Shown here: piece by piece, positions 56,901-64,000 of the stretch | Numbering within the stretch: position 1 is the stretch's first letter | Layout of the letters: every line of letters begins with the position of its first letter | Assembly: GCF_029227915.1 (NCBI RefSeq) | Contig: NC_079886.1 | Span: 9,176,001-9,240,000 of the forward strand | From: Hydractinia symbiolongicarpus | Taxonomy: Eukaryota; Cnidaria; Hydrozoa; Anthoathecata; Hydractiniidae | DNA: 64,000 bases | Direction: 5' to 3' | The notes under the pieces: model-generated | Seen by the model: the letters and a program-made list of their open reading frames with translations, nothing else | Database searches by the model: none | What the model was told of the DNA's origin: nothing | Made by a program: the position numbers and the translations under genes

Positions 56901-59900
56901 AAAGTCCACACTTTGGCGCGATTCTTCTTGGCGTCAAAATTATTTGTTTGTTTAAGAGGGTCAAAGGTCCACACTTCGGCTGCCGCCGGGGTCGACTATT
57001 TTACGGCAGAAAACAAGGAATCACGCAACAATCGACAAAAAGTGGCAAAATGTAGTTAAATTACCGTGAAACCAGAGAGTTGAGCCTCGTGAGACACTCC
57101 TGAGTAGTTTAGATAAATTTTAACTCGACTCCTGGGCGCAGGGAGCCTTTTTAAACGCCAATAGTGGAGTTGTGTGTTGCTTTCAACCGATTACTAGTTT
57201 AGATCCACATGATCTTCTCATTGGCAATTTCTACTTAGGCGATCCTACCTCACTTTAAGTTGGATTTTTTTAATTTTTTTTTTTGCAATATGTGTCCAGT
57301 CTTTAGGATCAATTTTATAAACATTTCACATAGCCGTATTTTGAATGATACCCAAAATTGTTCGATCAGGCTATATCTTTTGTGCAATTTGGAAATCTGG
57401 AAATGCTTTTGTCAGTGCCCTTAATTTAGAATGGTTGGGCGTATAAATACGGTTAGGCTTCCGATTTTATGTATTTCCTTTATATTAGGCATTTAAATAC
57501 GTGTCATTGTAGAGTGATTCAGTACAGTACAGTCTGAATGTAATCTACCGCGTACATCCTAATATCACACCTTTGCGTGGAGGACGGCAGTCGTTTGTCT
57601 TTTGTTATAATTAAATCCCTTGAGCGTTTTGCGAGATTATATTTGCGTGTTAAAAAACAATGCGCTCGCGAAGAGATGTCGGAGCAATTCTATTTTTTTT
57701 TTATGGCGAGATGCATTGTGTAAATGTATTGATAAGCTATTCCCTTAAGTATTAGCGTGAAGTAATTATATAATAAAAATCTTTCGCGAAGTTTTATAAT
57801 ACATTGCGCGAGAATGTATTGTTGATTCAATTACTTAAAAAAAAAAAAAAAAAAAATTTCCAGCGCGTTTAATCTAAGAAACATTCGAGAAGCATGGTTC
57901 ACAACTATTAAATGCCGCTTTTCGTTTATAAACTTTTAAAATGCGATCTAAAAACACATTTCTATCGCCTCTTTTCGATTTTAAACTTTTAAAATACGAT
58001 CTATAAAAGCATTTCTATCGCCGCTATTCGTTTTATTGCCGCTTTTCGTTTTTATGTGTTTTAATTTTACTACAAAAGCTGTTGCATAGATTATGTATTA
58101 ACATTAGGATAAGGATGAAAAAGTTACTGTGGGACATGGGTTTTAAACCTTAAAAATTTCCAGGAAGAAAGTTGAAAACTAATGAATGACAAAATCCAAA
58201 AGTTTATCTTCAAATTTTTAATTTTGTTAATGTAAAAGTAATCCACATGAAAAAAGTTTCTGATATTTTTTATGAAGAAATCTTCCATATTAGCCATTAT
58301 ACATTTGCCCTAGAGTGATTAATAAATAAGGTCAGGGTTCTATTTTCAGAACTGCTATTTACATTTAACATCAAGGCATCCAAAACAGCTCCATTTAGGA
58401 AAGGTGTCACAATTCGTTTTGCTATGATTGAACACAAATTTTGGTCAGTAAAAGCTTTAAGAAATTACCTGTTATTTCGGGGGGCTAAGGGTGGCCCATT
58501 GTTCGTTTTATCAATGGGGATTTTATTACCCGAATTGTAAAAGGCTAATTTATAGGCACTTGCATGTAGTTTTCTTTTCATGTCTATTTGTTAAGCCTGT
58601 TATGGCGTTGAATGATCTCGTCGTAGTTCTCGTCAAAAATATTGCCTCATAGATAATGAATTTTCATTTGGGGAATTTGGGGGTGCTGGGCTGCCCTGGG
58701 CAGCCACAAAGTGTAGAGATGTGCGTGTACCCCTGGAAGAGTATGGTGAATTCAGTACAGGTGCGAGGAGATGAACGACGGTGCACCACGCGAGCAGGAC
58801 AGATGACTGGGGAAATAACAGCAGGGGCATGCGGCGCTGACAGTCAGAGGTGGTGCACCAAGAGGTTAATAACAGGTGTGAAATGCAAAAGAAGCTAGAG
58901 CTCATAAAGAGTAGGTTCTTGTGAGGTATGATAGAGGAAATGGAATCACAGGAGAGGTGCTCCGGATGTGATTGAGAGATTAGTTAAGCCAGAACACACT
59001 ACTAGGAGAAGAGCTCCGGATGTAGTGGAGAAGAGCAAACACTACTAGGAGAAGAGCTCCGGATGTAGTGGAGAAGAGCGAATTTATTGGGAACACGCAC
59101 GTGAGCTTGAGACAATATCTTCTCTTCAGCCTAGCATCCTCACCCGATTCCGCCAAATTATCCTCAGCTTATTCTTACAAAATTGAAATAAATTTTCTAC
59201 TCCAAGTTTGTGTTTTTATTGGGAACTACAGCAATTAATTAGAAAAACAGCTTCTTAGTCACAGTTCATTTTTCATATTTTTTTACCTGATGTTGCTTTT
59301 TAAGGAAATATGTTGCAAAATTAATTAATTAAATACATATGTATTTTTGTTGTTATCCATTATTTAATGATAGTTAAAATAGTTTGTAATAATTAAAATT
59401 TTCATAGCTCATTTATACAGGATTGCAACCTGTGTTTAAACTTATAATCTTTTAATCTCCTCCAATAAGTCTTATATTGTATTTCATTCTTGCTATTCAC
59501 TAACAACTGCCAAATGATAGATTTTTAAAGTGCTGCAAGACTTACCTATCGTGATAAAGTGGTTGAATGTAGGGAATTACTGTCTTGTCGCAAAATGAAC
59601 CAAACGCAAATCTATAATTCGTTGTTATTTCTTTTATCTCAGTGGCTAAAAATAGAAATATAACATCACTTAATTTTAATTTACACAAAGGGCTGACTTC
59701 AAATCTATAAATTGTGTATATCTTTATGTAAACATTCTTTTAATAAGAAAGTGGTTTATTTGTGAGGAAAAGTACTACAGTGGGGTATAAAACTTTAATA
59801 ATGAAGAGTCACCCCAAAAAATCATAAAAATACAAAATACAAAACATCATTTTCAATGATGGGATATGGAAACATATTTTGATAAGAACAAAATTAAAAC

Positions 59901-62900
59901 AAAAATTTCATTAAAGTATATATTCCCATATATATAATTCTTTTGTTATTATTACAATACAACTATATACCTATCTTTGCTCCAAGTGTTTGTAATTTCG
60001 CCAAATCATCTTTTAAGGAAGCAGACACATCCATCAAAAAATAAAGGTCTACTGGAAAGTTTGGTGCCGGTTTTACACTAACTTTAAAACTAGTAGGCTG
60101 TCCTAGAAATAAAATGAGGGTAAAGGTTTTTATTTTATTAATTAATTGCTACACATATTTTGGCATTATAAATTATAACTCTACCTGTTCTTAGTTCAAG
60201 TGACACTTTTTGTGGTTTAATTTGAACAGATTCATCGAAATCCTTTTCCTCGTTTGCTTTCTGAAAATACATAAATTAAAGTTCAGGGAATTATGTATTT
60301 AAACAATGTTTGGTAATTTAATAAATATCTCTATACAATATTTGTTTTCAAGAAACATTTATAAGAAACATAAGGTTAAGATACTGCTAAGAGGTGAAGT
60401 GAGTATAGATTAGGGTTTGGTGGATTTTTAAAAAAAGAAAAATGAATAAAAATCAAATCAGATCAATTTTATTTTAATCACAATTTTTTTTTTTTGTTGA
60501 TAAATGCTTAAATACCTTTATTCAATTATTGTATATGGTCACTTTTCTCTGACCACAATATGGTTTATGTTTTAGTCATAAAAAATTGTTTGTCTTTAGC
60601 AAATATTTTAGGGTATAAATTTGACGACAAAGCAAATACTGGATATAGGAAAGTAAAAATTAGATAAAAAAAAGTACAAGAAAAGTCGTTTCCAGTAGGT
60701 GCTTAAACTAAAAACAGTAATCTTTGATTCTCAAATTTAGTTGAATTAGAAATGTTAGAAATAGAAGTAGAAATGTTATTCTAAACTATGTAATTAATTG
60801 ATTTTGCAACATATATATGTCCATAAAAAGCATCTGTTCTTTACATCCAAAATACACTGAGCAGAGTTGCTCCATGTAAAATATCTTACTGGTGCAGCAG
60901 TCTTTATACCAACAGTGGTATTACTACACACTCCATCAAATTTTTCTGCAAAATCACATCGTGATCGAGGCTGTTGTGATTGTGAGGTAACACCAAGTGT
61001 AAAATTCTGAAAATAATAAAAACTTTATATAATTGTTTGGATTATCTACCTTAATATCATCCATGTAGCTTACTTCCGACTTGAAGTCGATTTCATATTT
61101 TACATATTTTTGAAAAACCTAGATTGGTTCTTATTATTTTAGAATAAAAATAGCTGTATGAGCATATCCTGTGCCAGCTAGCTATCCTTTAAAGCCGTAC
61201 CAGGCCTGTGCATATAAGCTAATTATTGGTTCTCCCCCTGACTACCTACTGTGATTTTAGTGTGTTTATACACACACATATATATATATATATACTTAAG
61301 GAAAATGGTTGGAGCTGTAATCATGGACAAAATTAAGGAAACAAAGACGATTTTTTCGTCATTCTTGGAATGGTCACTAATTTGTAGCCAGCGGGCTACA
61401 AAGTCCCTACTTTTGTGAACGCATTTTTTAGCATGCCCACACAACGAAATAATCCATATCGCAACAAGAGGGTGCCAACTCACCAGAAATGGGGGGCTGT
61501 CTGACAACTTAGCCCAAAGAAACCCGAACAACATTTTTTTAAACATTTATTTCCATGTATATATTTATAACTTATTCTTTTAATTTTGAGCAGTGGTAGT
61601 GGAAGAGCTCTAAAAAAACTGTTTTTTATATCATTTATTTAGTAAGTAGTTGTAATAAAATCCCACAAATAATAAAATGTAAGTACAACGACAAAATAGC
61701 ACCTTCCTTCTTCTCGATAACATTTAAATAAGAACAATAAGCTCGCCTGCGCTTTCGGACAGGTTTGGGCTTTTCCGGGCAGTTACAGATGAAAAACCTG
61801 AAAAACACCAGGAAAAAACGCCTGCAGCCACCCTCACATATACAGCGTTTTCGGCGAGTCGGCACCGTATCGCAACAAAGGTCACAAAATTCAGGGAAAA
61901 TAGTCATGCTGAGGTCAGAGTTTAATCAAATAACCTAAAATCCAACGCCCTAAGTCTGCTGTAAACAATGACAAGTTTTAAATGAGCAATGCTGATATAG
62001 AAACAATCAATGTGGTTACAATGATGTGGCAGCTAAATTTTCGAAAGTAGCCATCATCCGTATTATATTTTGTCCATGATTAGCTAACTATTGCAAAACA
62101 AAAAAGAAGTTATTTGACTTACAGCTTCCAAACACCAAACACATTGACTTCCAGCACGGATACAACTCCTGCAGTCTGTTGCAGAATTGCAAGGATTTGC
62201 CCTGACCTCTAAAAAACGAAAGCGAAACTTATGACTCTATCTTGTAGCTGAATTTGCTTTTGGTCCGGCTCCTCGGCCTTCTCATGTGCCGATATGCCGG
62301 TACTGCATAATAAGCCTATTTTAGCGGTAATACTTCCCCGATGTTTTTGTTATCTCCTTATGGTCGACAAAATTTCGCTTGTCATAATCCAGTAACACTT
62401 CAGCCTGGTGCCTGCCAGAACAGATTTTTTAGGTGCAATTTTGCTTATAAAAATTATTATTTTATTCTACATTGCTTAACAACTTATTTGTACTCTCAAA
62501 TTAACAACTTGCCTACCGAGATCGTTTTCTGGTAAAATAAAAAAAACGTTTTTGTAAAGTAACCGAAAGTGTCTTAAACCCCTTAGTTACACCGAACCAT
62601 TTATGACATTAATTCCATGATAGCTTTTCTTCTACGCTTAAACGACACTGCAAACTTAGATTAGGTTTCTTAAGGCTCACAGCACAATTCAGTTAGTTAG
62701 TTTAGTGTCAAAGTAATTCCTGATTTTACGATCGTTTCCGATCTTTGTCCTGCTTTTTGCGCTCCTTTTCTTTTCTCTCGTTAAAAATCTCAAAAAATCA
62801 CGCAAAAATTTCTTCCAAACACAAAACGCTAAATATGGTAAAATTGTTGTGTTTTTTATATTATATTTTTTCAGCTTTGCTTACAAACCATCGTCTAGAT

Positions 62901-63815
62901 GCTAAACTTTTGTCTTTGCTACTGGAACTAGCATATTTTTTTTTTTTTTTTAATTTAGGCTATAATTTCTTTTATTTATCGCCAGTAACAATCAAAATGT
63001 TCTTATGGGTCTTTTTGGCTACAGCTGGGCGATGAAGAAGTGCAGTCATAGTTTATCACATGGAAGGAATAATCTTAAAAGAGATTGCGTAAATTTATAC
63101 TACGGCAGGATAATGCAAAGCATTTTAAGTTCCAAAAATGGATTACATACAGTCTATGTTTAGTACTGTGGTTCGTGAGTCTGTGTTTTATACTGTGTGT
63201 CACGTGTTTGTAAATAAACCTGTATTTTTGTATCTAGAGTTAGTTTATGTTGAGCATATAATACGAAAGGCATTACTTGTGTTCTCTGTGTGAAGCTCCG
63301 TAATATCCCCTATCTTGTTTTGTTATACAGCTCTTTTGGGAATTCGAGTAAACGAAAGTTGACTGTGCTTAACAAAGCAGACTTATGTCCTATAAGTCGT
63401 AAATTTAAATTCATCTTTTAAAATTATTAAAACGCAAATTTAACAGTTGATCAAAGATGTTATTTTAAAAGTCACAAAACTGTAATAAAAAATTTGAGGC
63501 ATTAAAAACTGCTTTATTAGCCAAGAAGATTTTCATAATTTTCGTAAATGTTTTATTCAAGTTAAGTTTGCGTAGGTTATATTAATACCTTGGCAAGACT
63601 TAACGGAAAGCGAATTCCCAACAAATGACTGGCAGAGGTTTATCCTTTGCATTTTACTCCAAATAGGCCTTTTGAAAAGCCTTATTCAATAAATTTTGGG
63701 AATTTCGACCTCGCAGAAGTTTCCCTAATAAAGAATTTAAACTACCTTGGGATGAAACACATTCGAACAGGATTTGAAGCAAGATTGCTGATGTCAGCAC
63801 TAAAATAAAGAGCAT
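38912..63815 (-). CDS. Integrin beta subunit (complete)
   Basis: Beta chain of the alpha/beta integrin adhesion receptor. 21 exons from 63815 to 38912: 63815-63746, 62208-62123, 61006-60890, 60260-60187, 60102-59971, 59645-59546, 53974-53872, 53730-53641, 53417-53331, 52986-52891, 52676-52581, 50482-50387, 49806-49604, 49006-48712, 43620-43539, 43257-43142, 42607-42515, 42086-41852, 40809-40682, 40259-40203, 38977-38912. About 807 residues. Order: signal peptide ([13 protein letters not shown]), cysteine-rich PSI, beta-I domain with MIDAS DVSAS and ADMIDAS DD plus [19 protein letters not shown]-type cysteine repeats, beta tail, one TM helix ([20 protein letters not shown]) and cytoplasmic tail ([24 protein letters not shown]). 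Boundaries are good to a few bases; exon 4 is least certain (frame suggests 76 nt). The second tail motif is NPAF, not NPxY. Confidence 0.95.
39150..39500 (+). mobile_element. Probable tRNA (Leu/Ser)-derived SINE in the last integrin intron
   Basis: A class II tRNA-like head: GGCCAAATGGCTAAG (box A-like) about 65 bases before CTAATTCAATTCCCGGG (box B-like). Then comes an unrelated body (CCCCGAGGCAGAGTGCCAGTG) and an A-rich segment (AAAAAAAATTAAAAAAATTG). GC content is higher than its surroundings. Only one copy is in the window, so its ends are approximate. Confidence 0.5.
40545..40665. repeat. Degenerate tetranucleotide tract next to integrin TM exon
   Basis: Runs of (AAAC)n, (GAAC)n and TAAACAAATGAG-type units, starting about 15 bases beyond the donor of the transmembrane exon (40682) on the integrin sense strand. 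Overlapping ORFs here merely translate the repeat. A similar TTTA/TTTG tract is at 10508-10600 in a SWEET intron. Confidence 0.8.
43641..48480. repeat. 44-bp minisatellite, about 110 tandem copies, in an integrin intron
   Basis: The unit reads TCTATCATTCTTTTTGTAGA, then CAACAAATTTATGTTTCCC, then a variable TGTGC-type end: 44 bp, repeated over 4,840 bp with near-perfect identity. Variation is nearly confined to two sites: GACAAC versus GACTAC, and the CTGTGC / CTGTAC / CTATGC / CAATGC end. One copy near 45475 is one base short. The array fills the intron between integrin exons 48712-49006 and 43539-43620. It begins only about 20 bp from the acceptor of the latter, so that intron's branch point probably lies in or beside the array. 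ORFs within are repeat artefacts. Confidence 0.98.
50035..50215 (-). mobile_element. tRNA-derived SINE, copy 2
   Basis: The minus strand shows a tRNA-like head: box A-like TGGCATTGTGGTTATGG, an anticodon-arm-like CCTTGTAATCACAAGG, and box B-like GTGGTTCGGTCCACAG. A body shared with the 29045-29250 copy follows (GGGTCAACCCATGCCATGTGAG, then GGCAATGCATGTGTACACC). Inserted in an integrin intron in the same sense as the gene. Confidence 0.7.
51283..52546. mobile_element. Non-autonomous TIR element with TTAA-like flanks
   Basis: Ends GGTGGCAGTAACCCTTT (from 51283) and its exact inverse AAAGGGTTACTGCCACC (to 52546). The left flank is TTAA (51279-51282); the right is TTCA (52547-52550), consistent with a mutated TTAA duplication. 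About 1.26 kb, no transposase ORF. The interior (about 51930-52320) contains GAGATC/GCCGAGCCAGCC direct and inverted repeats and CATATGAACACATTTT twice, probably a nested insertion. Lies in the intron between integrin exons 50387-50482 and 52581-52676. Confidence 0.65.
54784..54814 (+). promoter_or_regulatory. CCAAT + TATA promoter-like pair inside an integrin intron
   Basis: GCCAATCAAC at 54783-54792, and CCCTATAAATAGG with TATAAATAG at 54806-54814. This is a textbook Pol II core-promoter arrangement, on the strand opposite to the integrin gene. It could be the promoter of a solo LTR or another element; no downstream ORF of note is seen. Confidence 0.35.
56860..56985. repeat. Two-copy ~57-bp tandem repeat
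   Basis: GATTCTTCTTGACGTCA ... GTCCACACTT (from about 56864) is followed by GATTCTTCTTGGCGTCA ... GTCCACACTT (from about 56920). Confidence 0.7.
57905..58065. repeat. Degenerate ~57-bp tandem repeat, about 2.5 copies
   Basis: TAAACTTTTAAAATGCGATCT and TAAACTTTTAAAATACGATCT (one substitution) are each followed by CATTTCTATCGCC and preceded by a CTTTTCG-type segment. Confidence 0.75.
58990..59080. repeat. Two-copy 41-bp tandem repeat in a GC-richer block
   Basis: CACTACTAGGAGAAGAGCTC then CGGATGTAGTGGAGAAGAGC occurs twice in direct succession, joined by AAA. A related GAGGTGCTCCGGATGTGATTG is at about 58956. The surrounding 58655-59160 is clearly GC-richer than its neighbours, suggesting an inserted element of different origin. 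Confidence 0.75.
61007..62122. other. Integrin intron 2; one unassigned Cys-rich ORF
   Basis: The minus-strand ORF 61907-61635 (90 codons) begins [20 protein letters not shown] and has CICEGGC. It starts with ATG but has no homology I recognise and no splice link to the integrin. Probably chance. Confidence 0.3.
62209..63745. other. Integrin intron 1; nothing recognised
   Basis: AT-rich intron between the signal-peptide exon and the PSI exon. Short ORFs (for example 62745-63035, plus) are low-complexity and carry no domain. Confidence 0.6.
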
Positions 63816-64000
63816 TAAAACTAACAATAAAAGTCGTATAATGTGTAAATGTTTTAAATTTGGTGAATTTTTAGAAGATGGTTAAGAATGAATTGGATTT
63901 GAGAATAAAGAAACATGGACGACAATAGGTACAAAGAGGAATGTCACTGTATTTTTCAAAAACAGAATTTTATTTCAATAATTATAAACAAAAGAAGCTT

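Larger units (their letters stand above)
53975..59545. other. 5.6-kb integrin intron with mixed repeats
   Basis: No exon of another gene is recognised. It contains a promoter-like CCAAT/TATA block (54784-54814), a duplicated segment (56860-56985), a degenerate tandem repeat (57905-58065), a poly-A run at about 57837 and a relatively GC-rich block (58655-59160). A 105-codon plus ORF at 56252-56569 has no recognisable domain. Confidence 0.6.

Overview
This 64-kb window is AT-rich, intron-dense metazoan DNA. The gene set (alpha-tubulin, a SWEET sugar transporter, the aspartate/glutamate carrier, UNC45, NDP kinase, a beta integrin), short GT-AG introns, abundant small TIR elements and a RAG1-like transposase together suggest an early-branching animal, most likely a cnidarian and perhaps a hydrozoan. 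The taxon is an inference from gene style; no marker in the window fixes it.

Layout. 1777-4013 (+): alpha-tubulin, missing only its start-codon exon. 4.0-10.0 kb: no recognisable gene, with several MITE-like repeats. 10038-12703 (+): a seven-exon SWEET (SLC50) transporter. 13500-19623 (+): a 19-exon mitochondrial Ca2+-regulated aspartate/glutamate carrier (aralar/citrin). About 21.0-21.7 kb (-): a 5'-truncated non-LTR retrotransposon. 24056-27716 (-): UNC45 myosin chaperone. 27972-28427 (-): NDP kinase, head-to-tail 255 bp upstream of UNC45. 30852-36792: a complete DNA transposon. 38912-63815 (-): a full 21-exon integrin beta gene of about 807 codons, whose introns hold SINEs, a TTAA-flanked element and a 4.84-kb minisatellite.

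The most notable feature is the transposon at 30852-36792. It has terminal inverted repeats beginning CACGGCTG, a 4-bp flanking duplication AAAG, and one nine-exon gene that I could splice in frame from ATG to stop (961 codons). The protein begins with a RAG1-type N-terminal zinc region and a C3HC4 RING finger. These are followed by a core with the spaced D...D(+CxxC)...E pattern of RAG1/Transib/CMC-type DDE transposases. No RAG2-like gene is present. The two TIRs share the same two conserved blocks but differ by 10 bp in the spacer between them, reminiscent of, though not the same as, the 12/23 asymmetry of V(D)J recombination signals.

The host genes are ordinary housekeeping or adhesion genes and I see no functional cluster. 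A possible exception is the closely spaced NDPK-UNC45 pair: both have an AG acceptor just before the ATG and an AATAAA overlapping the stop codon, which would fit spliced-leader processing. All exon joins were made by eye from GT-AG sites, reading frame and family similarity; no transcript data were available.
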